Assembly: GCA_041648735.1 (NCBI GenBank)
Contig: JBAZOO010000003.1
Coordinates: 101,237-165,236 of the forward strand
Origin: JBAZOO01 sp041648735
GTDB taxonomy: Bacteria > Verrucomicrobiota > Lentisphaeria > Oligosphaerales > CAITYL01
Length of the DNA: 64,000 nt
Direction of reading: 5' to 3'
The stretch's first letter is position 1; every line of letters begins with the position of its first letter. The notes beneath the pieces are model-generated. The model made no database searches. It saw only the letters and a list, made by a program, of their open reading frames with translations, and was not told the origin of the DNA. Positions 1 to 8,782 of this stretch are shown one piece after another. The position numbers and the translations under genes were made by a program.

Positions 1-332
1 TCTTCAATGACCGGAAATGTCACCTCGATATCCTTCATGCCCTTGTAGCTAATCTTTTCCTTAATCGTGCGCAACCATGCGATATGCGCATAGATACTGT
101 CGATAGAAAGCCCAAGCAGCTTGCAGTTTCGCTTGGCGAAATCCTTCTGCATAGAGGCGAACGTCATGAACTCCGTTGTGCATACTGGTGTGAAATCCGC
201 CGGATGTGAGAAGAATACAAGCCAACTGCCCTCAAAATCCTTCGGGAAGTTGATTTCTCCCTGCGTTGTTTTTGCCCTGAATTCTGGTGCCTTGTCTCCG
301 ATCAGTGGCATTCTTACAGTCTCTTCATTCAT
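1..332 (-). CDS. Peroxiredoxin (AhpC/Prx family), 3' part outside window
   Basis: Reading the minus strand from ATG at 332 gives an uninterrupted 110-codon frame that runs off the left edge, so the C-terminal part is missing. It begins MNEETVRMPLIGDKAPEF and carries the peroxidatic-cysteine motif FTPVCTTEF, with the cysteine at about residue 51. The family (thioredoxin fold) reduces hydrogen peroxide and alkyl hydroperoxides in the cytoplasm; a resolving cysteine cannot be judged because the end is absent. A weak purine-rich site (AAGGAAAAACAGAA) precedes the start. Base composition is near 50% G+C, far below the roughly 70% of the following genes, and codon use is correspondingly different, which hints at acquisition by transfer or a compositional boundary. 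The family call is firm; the exact subfamily is not. Confidence 0.88.
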   Translation of the reverse strand, partial: MNEETVRMPLIGDKAPEFRAKTTQGEINFPKDFEGSWLVFFSHPADFTPVCTTEFMTFASMQKDFAKRNCKLLGLSIDSIYAHIAWLRTIKEKISYKGMKDIEVTFPVIE

Positions 333-872
333 TTCTGTTTTTCCTTATGATTGTGTGTAAACACATACATGGCTCGGCTAACCGATTGCCGTTTGTTTCC
401 GAACTCTTTGCGATCATCCCTCCTTTCAGTTGCCCAACTTATTATTCAACGGTTTCTCCGGGTTTGCCGGCCGAATCGGACGCGGCGGTGGCTGGCGGCC
501 TGGGCGGCCAACCGCCGCCTAGCCTCGTCCGCAAGCGGTTGGGGCGGCGGTTCCCGCCGCGCTGGGCCGGCAAAAGGCACTGTACCCGCCGCCCGGGGGA
601 AAGCAAGCCTCCGGGCGGGGCGCGCGGTGTTTGCCGGAATGCGGTTCCTGGAATTCGCCCAAGCCAGGCCGGGCCGCCCGTTTGGGTGACTTGGGGACAG
701 AGAATGCGGATCGGGGGTTTCGCACGGAGGCCACGGGGAACGCGGAGGCGATGGATCGAGGTTTTCCCCGTGGCCTCCGTGGGCTCCGTGCGAACCTTCC
801 CTCCCGCGCTTCCGGGCGTCCGGGAAGGTGAACGTGGATGCTTCCAGGCCACGGCCGGCCGGAAGAACGGGG
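333..872. other. Intergenic region with composition switch and large inverted repeat
   Basis: No supportable gene. The first about 120 bases are A+T rich like the peroxiredoxin; from about 480 onward the sequence is strongly G+C rich. An inverted repeat with perfect 18-bp arms lies at 723-740 and 764-781. Open frames on both strands are compositional artefacts with no recognisable protein. Confidence 0.6.
723..781. repeat. Large inverted repeat, CACGGAG family
   Basis: Arms CACGGAGGCCACGGGGAA (723-740) and its exact complement (764-781) enclose a 23-base loop. A related single-arm sequence (CTCCGTGG...CTCCGTGCGAA) occurs at 42861-42890. It can form a strong hairpin in RNA or single-stranded DNA, and may act as a transcription boundary or be an interspersed repeat. 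Confidence 0.7.
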
Positions 873-2030
873 TCACGGTTTTGCCGCTGGCGGGGCCGGG
901 GCGGGCTCAGGCTTCTTGAGCAAGGCGTCGCGGGGGATCAGGAGGTTCTCGAAGGCGTACTTGTCGAAGCTGAAGACCCAGCCATCGAGCTTGCGGGCCA
1001 GCTCCGCCGCCCGCGTCGCCGCCGTGGCCGTGGCCTCAGCGGCCGCCTTCGCCTTCGCTTCGGCCGGCGTCCCGGCCTTGGCCGCCGCCGTGGCCGCCGG
1101 TGCGGACTCCGCAACGGGGGGGGAGGTGAAGCCGACCGCGACGGTGGCGGCCCAGCCGCCGGCGTGCTCCGCGGCGGCGATGGCCACGGTGGTGCCGTCC
1201 ACGGCGGTGACGGTGTAGCGCCAGGGGAACTCCTTGACCGGCACCCCGGCGGCGCCGGCGCGGCCGAGGACGTCGCTGAAGCGGATCCAAGCCAGGGCGT
1301 TGGCGATGGTCTGGAGCTTGGCGGCGTCCGCCGTCTCGGCCGGCTGGCGCCCCGCCAGTTCGAGGCCGTCCTTGCCTTGGCGCAGCTCCCACTGCAACTG
1401 GCCGGCCTTCTCCAGCCGTGCCGTGCGCAGGTCGGTGATTTTGACGAAGTCCGGATCGAGCCAGGCGGCGGGGGCGGCGGGGCGCAGGCCGGGGTCGCTG
1501 GCGAGCACGGCCACGGCGCCGGTGGGGAGGCGGACGTAGCGGGCGTCCCAGCCGCCGCCGAGGGAATCGGCCTCCGCCTGCTCGGGGTCGCGCAGTGGCT
1601 TGCCGAGGATGAGCGTGAACTCCTGGCCGGCCTCGGTGCGCAGGCCGAGGCGCGTCCCCGCGCCGTCGCCGCTGCCCGGGTCGGCCAGCTTCAGCCGCGC
1701 ATAGTGGGCCGGGCCGGCGGCGACGGTCTGCGTGGCCTTGGCCTCGGCCAAAGCCAGCAGGAGGCGGCTGATGGCGGCGAAGTCGGCGGGGTAGTCCTGC
1801 CGTTCGGCGACCGTCCACTGGCCCGCCGGCCGGTGCAGGGTCAGGGTGGCTTCAGGCGCGGTCACGGTGACCGTAGTGACCTCGTTGACGGGCAGGCCGG
1901 GCAGCAGCAGTTGCCCCGTCGCGGCCGCCGATGCCCGCTGTTCCTGGCGGTCATGCCAAAGCCGCCAGACGCCGCCCGCCGCCGCCACGAGGGCCAGTGT
2001 CAAAAGCACAAGCAATTGCTTCAATCGCAT
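873..2030 (-). CDS. DUF4340-type accessory protein of a GldG-like ABC exporter
   Basis: The 385-residue product starts MRLKQLLVLLTLALVAAAGG, an N-terminal membrane anchor or signal segment, followed by an extracytoplasmic region. The LPVNEVTTVTVTAPEATLTLHRPAGQWTV stretch is typical of DUF4340 proteins, which sit beside GldG-family ABC components; their substrate is unknown. ATG at 2030 is chosen over an upstream frame extension because it has an AGGAACC site and starts at the hydrophobic segment. An Ala/Glu/Lys-rich linker near residues 300-350 contains one copy of the 13-bp palindrome (1101-1113). It is the last gene of a four-gene operon, 55 bp after the GldG-like gene. Family assignment is fairly confident, role inferred from neighbours. 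Confidence 0.78.
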   Translation of the reverse strand: MRLKQLLVLLTLALVAAAGGVWRLWHDRQEQRASAAATGQLLLPGLPVNEVTTVTVTAPEATLTLHRPAGQWTVAERQDYPADFAAISRLLLALAEAKATQTVAAGPAHYARLKLADPGSGDGAGTRLGLRTEAGQEFTLILGKPLRDPEQAEADSLGGGWDARYVRLPTGAVAVLASDPGLRPAAPAAWLDPDFVKITDLRTARLEKAGQLQWELRQGKDGLELAGRQPAETADAAKLQTIANALAWIRFSDVLGRAGAAGVPVKEFPWRYTVTAVDGTTVAIAAAEHAGGWAATVAVGFTSPPVAESAPAATAAAKAGTPAEAKAKAAAEATATAATRAAELARKLDGWVFSFDKYAFENLLIPRDALLKKPEPAPAPPAAKP

Positions 2031-2085
2031 GGTGGTTCCTCCAAAGCAACGGGGCAAAGGAAACAAAAGGAGAGGGAGCTGGCGC

Positions 2086-4008
2086 TCACCGGCGGCGTTT
2101 GCGCCAGAGGCCGACGCCGAGGCCGACCAGCCCCACGAGGGCGGGCATGGCCGCGATGTTGAGCCATTCCAGGCGCGACTCCAGCCGCTCGATGTCCTGC
2201 CGCAACTGCTTGCGCACCTCCTTCAGCCGCTGGCGCGTCTCCGCCTGCTGCTGCTTGAAGGCGGTGATCGCCCGCTGCTGTTCCGGCGAGAGGATGACCT
2301 TCTGGTCCTTGCCGGTGGCGCGGAGCTGGAGATCCTGGAGCTTGCCCTGGACCTCCTCCAGGTTCTTCTCCAGCCGATCAATCTCGACGCGCCAGGCCTC
2401 CTCGGCCTCGGCCTGCATGCGGTTGACCTTCGTGAACGGCCGGCGCAGGGTGCCGCGGCTGCGGATGCCGATCAGCCGGGGATCACCGCCGAGCTGGTCC
2501 ATCAGGTTCTGGACAAAATCCAGGTTGTCATTGAGCGGCAGGAGGACGCGCTGGCCGTAAAGGGCGCGGACCTGGACGGCGAACTGGTCGTAGAGCAGGT
2601 CCGCGTCGCCGACGAGAATGACAACGCCCGGCTTCGCCCCGCCCTTGAGCGGCGGCGGCGCCTCCTGGGCGGTGGCCGTCGCCGCCGCCGGTGGCCCGCC
2701 GGCGGGCTTGGCCGCGTCCGGGGGGCCGCCAGGGAAGGCGGTCTTGAAATGGCCCGTCAGCCGGATGGCGAGGGCGCGCTTGAGCCCGTCGCCCTTGAAG
2801 CTGCGCAGGACGGCGGGCCCCATCTCGGCCATGGCCGCGTCAACGGGCGCCGAGCGTTCCGAGGTGGTGAGCAGGATCGTCCTGGCCAGCCCGGCGGCGC
2901 CGGCGCCCTCGAACCAGCCGGCAAAGGGCAGGAGCAGGTTTTCCAGCTCGGCGGTCGCCGGGTCGTCGGGGTCGCACTGGGCGCGGGTGAGCTGGAGGAC
3001 GGCGGGCATGTCGAGCGGCTGCCCGTTCTCGTCGGCGCTCTTGGCCATGGTCAGCAGGTCGCCCGCGACCTTGTCGGTGGCGAAGCTGACGCCCCAGGCC
3101 TTGAGCAGCGGGCCGAGGGTCGAGGGCCCAGGGGGGGAATCCGTCCCCATGGCGCCGCCGCCGGTGGCGGCGAGGATGCGGGCCTCGGTGTAGCAGAGCG
3201 GGTCGAGGAAGGCCAGCAGCCGGCCGCCGCGGAGGAGGAACTGGTCGATGGCGAAGAGCGTCTTTTGCGGCAGCTCCTTGGGATGCGCCAGCAGCAGCAC
3301 CTCGACGTCGGCGGGGATGGCCGTCCCGTCGGCGGGCAGCTCCTGGAGCTTGAAGCTGCGCTGGAGTTCGCCGGCGACGACCCAGGGCGGCTGGCCGCCG
3401 CGCCCCATGGCCATGAACATGGGGTTCTGGCGGCCGAGCAGCGGCAGGGCGCCGAGCACGCCGACCACCGGCTTTTTCGGGTTCAGCACCCGGCTGATGG
3501 CGGAGAGCAGGTCGTATTCCAGCAGCCCCTCGCGCTGGGGGGAGAGGAAGGGGATGGCGGTCACCTGGTCGAGGCAATGGACGGCCAGCCCCAGATAGAC
3601 CGGTTCGCCGCCGGCCAAGGGCTGGCCGCTGACGCCATCGAGGTTGGCCGAGTCCTCGGCGTCCGAATCCGGTTTCGGGTCCAGCAGTTGCAGCTTCAGC
3701 CGGCCGCCGGCCAGCGCCTGGAATTCGCGCAGCAGGTCCTCGGCGCGGTCGGCGAAGAGCTTCAGCTCCGCCGGCATGGTGACGGAGTCGCGGGTGCGGT
3801 AGAAGCGGATGGTGACGTCCGCGTCCATCGCCCGCAGGATCTGGCGGGTCGCCGGGGTCACGGTGTGCAGCCGTTTTCCGGTGAGGTCCAGCCGCAGCCG
3901 GCTCCAGCGGCCCGCCACGTTGACCGCCAGCAGCAGCCCGGCCATCAGCGCCACGCCGGCGGCGGAATAGAGGATCGTCCCCAGCCGTTTGGGTTCACGC
4001 ATCGCCAT
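2086..4008 (-). CDS. GldG-family ABC transporter auxiliary protein
   Basis: A 640-residue membrane-anchored protein with one N-terminal transmembrane segment (TILYSAAGVALMAGLLLAV), then the GldG signature region (RLDLTGKRLHTVTPATRQILRAMDADVTIRFY), a ThuA/glutamine-amidotransferase-like middle, a coiled coil near residues 535-615 and a second membrane segment at the C-terminus (IAAMPALVGLVGLGVGLWRKRRR). This is the usual two-TM periplasmic-loop layout of the family. In Bacteroidota gliding motility GldG works with GldA and GldF; outside that group the exported substrate is unknown. The start has a good AAGGAG site eight bases upstream. It lies between the permease and the DUF4340 gene in one operon. 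Confidence 0.85.
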   Translation of the reverse strand: MAMREPKRLGTILYSAAGVALMAGLLLAVNVAGRWSRLRLDLTGKRLHTVTPATRQILRAMDADVTIRFYRTRDSVTMPAELKLFADRAEDLLREFQALAGGRLKLQLLDPKPDSDAEDSANLDGVSGQPLAGGEPVYLGLAVHCLDQVTAIPFLSPQREGLLEYDLLSAISRVLNPKKPVVGVLGALPLLGRQNPMFMAMGRGGQPPWVVAGELQRSFKLQELPADGTAIPADVEVLLLAHPKELPQKTLFAIDQFLLRGGRLLAFLDPLCYTEARILAATGGGAMGTDSPPGPSTLGPLLKAWGVSFATDKVAGDLLTMAKSADENGQPLDMPAVLQLTRAQCDPDDPATAELENLLLPFAGWFEGAGAAGLARTILLTTSERSAPVDAAMAEMGPAVLRSFKGDGLKRALAIRLTGHFKTAFPGGPPDAAKPAGGPPAAATATAQEAPPPLKGGAKPGVVILVGDADLLYDQFAVQVRALYGQRVLLPLNDNLDFVQNLMDQLGGDPRLIGIRSRGTLRRPFTKVNRMQAEAEEAWRVEIDRLEKNLEEVQGKLQDLQLRATGKDQKVILSPEQQRAITAFKQQQAETRQRLKEVRKQLRQDIERLESRLEWLNIAAMPALVGLVGLGVGLWRKRRR

Positions 4009-4069
4009 GTCAGAAGCTCCTTCGCAACTTGAAACGGGGAAAACGCGGCGGTGGCCCGGGCCGCCGGCG

Positions 4070-4816
4070 TCAGCGGGTCCGGCGGTTGCGCAGGATCACC
4101 GCCGTGGTGAAGAGGCCGAAGAGGATCACCGAGAGGAAATAGACGAGCCCGCGCAGCTCCACCAGCCCCTTCTGCATGGCGCTGAAGTGCGGGTAGACGC
4201 TGAACTGGGCCACGCCGTCAATCAGCCAGGGGGGCGCCCAGCGCACCAGGAAACCGGTGACCGGCGGCCAGCCGGCGAGGTTCAGGAAGAGGCAGAGGCA
4301 AAGCGAGAGGATGAAGCTGATCACCTGGTTGCGGGTGAGGGCGGAGGTCATGGAACTGACCGCCAGGAACGCCCCCGCCAGCAGCAGCGCGCCGAGGTAG
4401 CCGCCGAGCAGCGCCCCCAGGTCCGGCTCGCCCAGATAGGCCACCGTCAGCAGCAGCGGGAAGGTGAGCAGCAGCGCCGCCAGGAGCACCGCCCAAGCGG
4501 CCAGGAACTTGCCGAGAATCGCCTGCCAGCCGGTGAGCGGCATGGTCAGCAGCAGCTCCAGCGTCCCCGCCCGGCGCTCCTCGGCCCATAGCCGCATCCC
4601 GATCGCCGGGACCAGGAAGAGATAGAGCCAGGGCAGCCAGACGAAGAAGGCCGCCAGCGACGCGTCGTTGCCGGCGAAGAAGCCGCCCAGCTTGAAGGTG
4701 AAGACCCCCGAGAGGAGGAGGAAGAAGAGGATGAAGACGTAGGCGACCGGCGAGGTGAAATAGCCGCTCAGCTCGCGGGCGCAGACGGCGCGGATGTTGC
4801 GGCAACTGGTCATCAT
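4070..4816 (-). CDS. ABC-2 type permease, GldF-like
   Basis: A 248-residue integral membrane protein with about six hydrophobic segments and the ABC-2 region FTSPVAYVFILFFLLLSGVFTF followed by WAEERRAGTLELLLTMPLTGWQAILGKFLAAW, characteristic of GldF-like permeases. It would form the membrane channel for the ATPase encoded just upstream. Its ATG overlaps the ATPase stop codon (ATGATGA at 4813-4816), so translation is probably coupled. Length matches the family. Confidence 0.87.
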   Translation of the reverse strand: MMTSCRNIRAVCARELSGYFTSPVAYVFILFFLLLSGVFTFKLGGFFAGNDASLAAFFVWLPWLYLFLVPAIGMRLWAEERRAGTLELLLTMPLTGWQAILGKFLAAWAVLLAALLLTFPLLLTVAYLGEPDLGALLGGYLGALLLAGAFLAVSSMTSALTRNQVISFILSLCLCLFLNLAGWPPVTGFLVRWAPPWLIDGVAQFSVYPHFSAMQKGLVELRGLVYFLSVILFGLFTTAVILRNRRTR

Positions 4817-5787
4817 GCGGTCATCTCCCGATCCTGGTGGCGCGCGGTGTCGGCCACGGTCACGGCGCGGAAAACCTCGTCCAGCCGTCCCGCCTCCGTG
4901 TGCAGTTCGTCATAGGCCCAGCCCTTGCCGCGGAGCAGTTCCGCGATGGCGACGGCCAGCCCCTCCGCCTTGCCCGGCGCCGGGCGCACCCGGAAGCTGG
5001 CGCCGGCCACCGTTTCCGCGAGCGTATGGGCTTCCGCCACGGCCGGCAACGCGTTCAGCGCCGCGACCACCTCGATGGCGGACGGGACGCGGACGTGGAC
5101 GGTCACCGTCCCGGCGGAGGCGGCCTTGGCCCGCAGCCCGGCCGGGGTGCCGTCGGCCACGATCCGGCCACGGTCAATGATGATCACCCGCGAACAGACC
5201 GCCTCGACCTCCTCCAGGATGTGGGTGGAGAGGATGATCGCCTTGCGCTCGCCCATGCGGCGGATCAGGTTGCGGACCTCGTGCTTCTGGTTCGGGTCGA
5301 GGCCGTCGGTCGGCTCGTCGAGCACCAGCGCCTTCGGGTCGTGCAGCAGCGTCTGGGCGAAGCAGGTGCGATGGGTGTAGCCCTTCGAGAGGGTGTCAAT
5401 CGGCTGGTGGCGGACCGGGGCGAGGAAGCAGGTGTCAATCACCCGCTCGACCGCCTGGTCGCGCTCGCGCCCCCAGAGCCCGCGGGCCTCGGCGCAGAAG
5501 CGCAGGAAGCCGGTCACCGTCATGTCCGCATAGACCGGCGCATTCTCCGGCAGATAGCCGAGGCAGCGCTTGGCGGCGACCGGCTGCGCCTCGATGTCAT
5601 GGCCGCCGACGCGCACCGTCCCCGCGCTCGGCGGCAGATAGCCGGTGATCATCCGCATGGTGGTGGACTTGCCGGCGCCGTTCGGGCCGAGGAAGCCAAG
5701 GACCTCGCCGGGGCTGACCGTGAACGACACGCCGTCCACGGCCACCTTCGGCCCAAACCTCTTCATCAGGTTGCTGACCGCGATCAT
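4813..5787 (-). CDS. ABC transporter ATP-binding protein, GldA-like
   Basis: The 324-residue ATPase has Walker A GPNGAGKST (about residues 34-42), a variant signature LSKGY, Walker B ALVLDEPTDGLD and the switch histidine in STHILEE. It energises the permease encoded immediately downstream. The C-terminal about 90 residues form the accessory domain common in this subfamily. I chose ATG 5787 (MIAVSNLMKRFG) because the nucleotide-binding fold begins there and GGAG lies upstream; an extended frame to 5892 would add 35 non-homologous residues. First gene of the exporter operon. Confidence 0.92.
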   Translation of the reverse strand: MIAVSNLMKRFGPKVAVDGVSFTVSPGEVLGFLGPNGAGKSTTMRMITGYLPPSAGTVRVGGHDIEAQPVAAKRCLGYLPENAPVYADMTVTGFLRFCAEARGLWGRERDQAVERVIDTCFLAPVRHQPIDTLSKGYTHRTCFAQTLLHDPKALVLDEPTDGLDPNQKHEVRNLIRRMGERKAIILSTHILEEVEAVCSRVIIIDRGRIVADGTPAGLRAKAASAGTVTVHVRVPSAIEVVAALNALPAVAEAHTLAETVAGASFRVRPAPGKAEGLAVAIAELLRGKGWAYDELHTEAGRLDEVFRAVTVADTARHQDREMTA

Positions 5788-5948
5788 GGCTCCGGTTCCA
5801 TAAGGTTGTCGGTTGCGAGATTTGTTCCCGAGGGTGCCCGCCCGCGGTTCCGGACGGCCGCACCCGAAAAAAAAAACGTCCACCTGAGACACCCGGCGGG
5901 CCCGATGGTTCCCGCCGGCCGGAGGCGCGTCCGGGCCGCGCCCATTCG

Positions 5949-6392
5949 TCAGTCCGCCGGGTTTTCCGGCTGCCGGCCGAAAATGGTGACGATGTCGCGC
6001 ACCCCACCCTTGCCCCGCTTGCGCACCCTGCCCTTTGGCGCCAGCTTCACCCGCACCTTGGCCTTCTTCGCCCGCTTCCGTACCCGCCTCTTCGTCTTCT
6101 TCGCCTTTTTTTTCGCCTTTTTCTTGGCTTTCTTCGCCTTCTTGGCCGCCGCCGCCAAGGCGGCCGCCTCCGCCTTCCGCAGTTCGGCCAGCAACTGCTC
6201 AAGCTCCTGGATGGCGGCGGCGCGGGCGGCCGCGGTGACGCTGGCGACCAAGGTGGCATAGCGGCGGCGGCCAAGCGGCAGCGGCAACGCCGCCCGCGCC
6301 GCCGCCCGGGCCATTTTTCCGGCCACCGCCCCAAAGTTGGCCCGTTGCCGCCGGAAACGCCGACTGGAATTCCCAAAGGAACGTCTGGCCAT
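5949..6392 (-). CDS. Lys/Ala-rich basic protein with histone-H1-like tail
   Basis: A 147-residue very basic protein. The N-terminal part is Arg-rich (MARRSFGNSSRRFRRQRANF), a helical Ala/Glu/Leu segment follows (about residues 55-80), then a tract made almost only of Lys and Ala and an Arg/Lys tail ending in a short non-repetitive segment (VRDIVTIFGRQPENPAD). Such AAKKAKK tracts occur in bacterial H1-like nucleoid proteins and in nucleic-acid-binding tails, so DNA or RNA binding is plausible but inferred. ATG 6392 has GGGAG eight bases upstream. It lies about 160 bp upstream of the ABC operon on the same strand but appears to be a separate unit. The low complexity means spurious translation cannot be fully excluded. 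Confidence 0.6.
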   Translation of the reverse strand: MARRSFGNSSRRFRRQRANFGAVAGKMARAAARAALPLPLGRRRYATLVASVTAAARAAAIQELEQLLAELRKAEAAALAAAAKKAKKAKKKAKKKAKKTKRRVRKRAKKAKVRVKLAPKGRVRKRGKGGVRDIVTIFGRQPENPAD

Positions 6393-6535
6393 GGGCAAAA
6401 CTCCCGTTTGCGCAATCCGGATCGGAACGCCATAACCTAGCCCCCCGAACGGGGCCTGCCATTCCCCCGGAATGGGGGGGGGTGACGTTTCCGGGCCGCC
6501 GCGGCGACCGCGGGCTCCAACCGGGAGGCGCCGCC

Positions 6536-7588
6536 TCAGAAGTCGCCGCGCCAGCGGCGGACGGCTTCGGTCAGGGCGATGAAGTTCTGGGGGGGGATGT
6601 ACGAGGAAATCTGGTTGCCCGAGCCGATGGCGACGCCGCCGTGGCCTTGGGAATACGCCAGCACCTCCCGGACATACTCGCCGATCTCCGCCGGGCTCTT
6701 CAGGCAGAGCACGTTCATTTCGATGCCGCCGAAATTGCCGATGCGGTCGCCGTAGCGCTCCAGCCAGGTGCGGAACGGGCAGATCTGATCCTCGTTGGAA
6801 TGCTTGGCATCAATCTTGGCGTCGCGGATCAGGTCGTCCATGACCTCGTGGATCTGGCCACAGCTATGGAGCAGGAACGGCTTGCCGTGGCGGTGGACCA
6901 GGTCGGTGATGCGGCGGTATTGCGGAATGATGTGGGCGCGGATGTCGTCCGGCGAAATCAGGGTCGAGGTGCGGAAGCCGAGGTCGTCGCCGAAGCGGCA
7001 GACGGCGAAGATGTCGGCGAACTCCGCGAGCACCCATTCCCAGAAGCCCACCAGCATGTCGCCGATCTGCGTCCAGAGCCGGGCATAGACCGCCGGCTCG
7101 TCCACCATCAGGTAGGCAAGCTGCTGGTAGGGGACGAAATCCTGGATGGTCTCCATCAGGCCGTTGCCGACGCCGCCGACCACCTTCATGCCCGGCGGCA
7201 GCACGGAGCGCAGCGCGGCGAAGGCATCGCGCGCGGCGGCCTGGTATTCCGCCAGCTTCGCCTTCCAGGGAAACGCCTCGACGTCGGCCAGCGTCTGCAC
7301 CAGCGGGCCGGCCTGCCCGACCAGCCCCTTCCCCTTCTGGACCACTTCGCAGGCGCAGACCTCGAACGGCACCACGTCGTAGCCATGCTCGACCAGGAGG
7401 CGGCAGAAGATGCGGAAAAACTCGGCCTTGTCGGCGCGGTTGCCGTTGAACAGCCCCTCCGCATCCTTGCCGGTGAGGGCCGCCACGATCGGCAGCGTGA
7501 CGTTGTGCTCGTAGAGCGGCAGCCGCTTCGGGGTGCGGTTGAGCGCGGCGTCAACGATGTGGCGGTAGTCGGGCTGGAAAGGTATCAT
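6536..7588 (-). CDS. Uroporphyrinogen decarboxylase-family (URO-D/MtaA-like) protein
   Basis: The 350-residue product belongs to the URO-D superfamily, which includes haem-pathway decarboxylases and corrinoid methyltransferases such as MtaA/CmuA. Visible blocks include the N-terminal RTPKRLPLYEH, the central KVVGGVGNGLMETIQDFVPYQQLAYLMVDEP, a core with FLLHSCGQIHEVMDDLI and a C-terminal glycine-rich GGVAIGSGNQISSYIPPQNF. The canonical haem-enzyme N-terminal motif is not seen, and no haem genes are nearby. The divergent neighbour is an AraC regulator with a cupin sensor, the usual setting of catabolic members of the family. ATG 7588 is chosen because the fold begins there. The substrate is unknown; methyl transfer is a family-based guess. 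Confidence 0.82.
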   Translation of the reverse strand: MIPFQPDYRHIVDAALNRTPKRLPLYEHNVTLPIVAALTGKDAEGLFNGNRADKAEFFRIFCRLLVEHGYDVVPFEVCACEVVQKGKGLVGQAGPLVQTLADVEAFPWKAKLAEYQAAARDAFAALRSVLPPGMKVVGGVGNGLMETIQDFVPYQQLAYLMVDEPAVYARLWTQIGDMLVGFWEWVLAEFADIFAVCRFGDDLGFRTSTLISPDDIRAHIIPQYRRITDLVHRHGKPFLLHSCGQIHEVMDDLIRDAKIDAKHSNEDQICPFRTWLERYGDRIGNFGGIEMNVLCLKSPAEIGEYVREVLAYSQGHGGVAIGSGNQISSYIPPQNFIALTEAVRRWRGDF

Positions 7589-7678
7589 GATCGGCCTCCA
7601 GGGAACGTGGGGGTGGACACGCCCTTTCGGCAATTTACCTTATCCCCAGCCGGATTGCCTTATCCCGCGGAGGCCATT

Positions 7679-8626
7679 ATGAATCATGAACGCTCAGCAC
7701 ACGCCCCCGACTGCCCACGGCTGCCCGGCGAGGTGCCGGCGCTGTTCCCGGCCAAGGCGGACCAGGCGCGGCTGGGCTGGCTGCGCCCCTATGTGCGCGA
7801 GGCCGTCCACACCTTCCGCCCCACCTGGACCATGGGCCCGCGGCGGCTGCTGGATTACCTGATCCTCCACATCCGCGAGGGGGAAGTCCGGCTGCGCCTC
7901 GAGGAGCGGGAGTGGCAGGCCGGCCCCGGCGACCTGCTCTGGATTCCCCCCGGCCAAATCCACACCCTGGCCGGCGCCGCCCCCGGCACCCGGATGCTTT
8001 ACCTCCACGCCGACCTGATCTACGATCCGAAGCGCAGCCACTGGGCCGCCATGTTCCCCCCCGGCACGCTGGACCTGACGCCGTGGCGCCGGCTGCGGCA
8101 TCCGCCCCTGCCGGATGCGGAACTGGCCGCCTGGGGTGGCGTCCTGGCACTGCCGCCGGGGCGGGCGGCAACGGCCGGCCGGCTCCTGGAGCAGGCCGTC
8201 GCCGACTTTGGCCTCCACGGCTGCTGCACCCTGCGCGGCAGCGCCTTGCTGCTGGAGTGCATCGCCGTGCTGGCCGCCCCGGCCACCGCCGTGCCGGGGC
8301 CGCGCCAGAGCGTGCGGATGGATCAGGCAATCACGCGGCTGCGCCAGCGGCTGGGCGGCTGCGACCTCGCCGCGCTCGCCCGTGAACTCGGCTTCAGCCC
8401 CTCCCACTTCCGCCGCCTGTTCCGGCGCAGCTTCGGCCAGGCGCCGCGGCAGTTGCTGGCGGCCGAGAAGATGAAGCGCGCCTGCCACCTGCTCGCCTAC
8501 ACCGACCAGCCGGTCAAGGCGATTGCGGCCGCCCTGGGGTTCACGGCGGTCCAGAACTTCGCCCGCGCCTTCCGGGCCCACACCGGGGCCAGCCCCGCCG
8601 CCTTCCGCCGTGCCCCGGGGCGGTGA
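7679..8626 (+). CDS. AraC-family transcriptional regulator with cupin domain
   Basis: The 315-residue protein has an N-terminal AraC-type cupin (about residues 55-140, with GDLLWIPPGQIHTLAG) and two C-terminal helix-turn-helix units (about residues 215-310, with LARELGFSPSHFRRLFRRSFGQAPRQLL and AAALGFTAVQNFARAFRAHTGASPAAFRR). It is divergent from the URO-D-like gene across 90 bp and probably regulates it in response to a sugar or related ligand. Its start has GAGG upstream. The last 44 bases of the gene, up to and including the stop, lie in the left copy of a 55-bp direct repeat whose second copy is at 9957. Confidence 0.92.
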   Translation: MNHERSAHAPDCPRLPGEVPALFPAKADQARLGWLRPYVREAVHTFRPTWTMGPRRLLDYLILHIREGEVRLRLEEREWQAGPGDLLWIPPGQIHTLAGAAPGTRMLYLHADLIYDPKRSHWAAMFPPGTLDLTPWRRLRHPPLPDAELAAWGGVLALPPGRAATAGRLLEQAVADFGLHGCCTLRGSALLLECIAVLAAPATAVPGPRQSVRMDQAITRLRQRLGGCDLAALARELGFSPSHFRRLFRRSFGQAPRQLLAAEKMKRACHLLAYTDQPVKAIAAALGFTAVQNFARAFRAHTGASPAAFRRAPGR

Positions 8627-8637
8627 CCGTGGCTCGG
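8583..8637. repeat. 55-bp direct repeat, left copy (AraC 3' end)
   Basis: Positions 8583-8637 and 9957-10011 agree at 53 of 55 bases. The left copy is the 3' end of the AraC gene with its stop codon and 11 bases beyond. The pair brackets the DMT permease gene. Confidence 0.9.
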
Positions 8638-8782
8638 CGCGAATCCTTCTCCCATTCTGGACGGGATAGGGACGGAATGGCTGGACTGGCCGCGGGATAC
8701 GTGACGGTTTTTGTCTATATTCGTAACCGCTTGATTCCGAGAATGGATAGCGTTCCCGTCCCCGGTTTTTTGGAGCGGGAAC

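Noticed and set aside
442..876. Overlapping open frames in the left intergenic region
   Set aside because: Compositional artefacts without ribosome sites or homology; the region holds a large inverted repeat instead.
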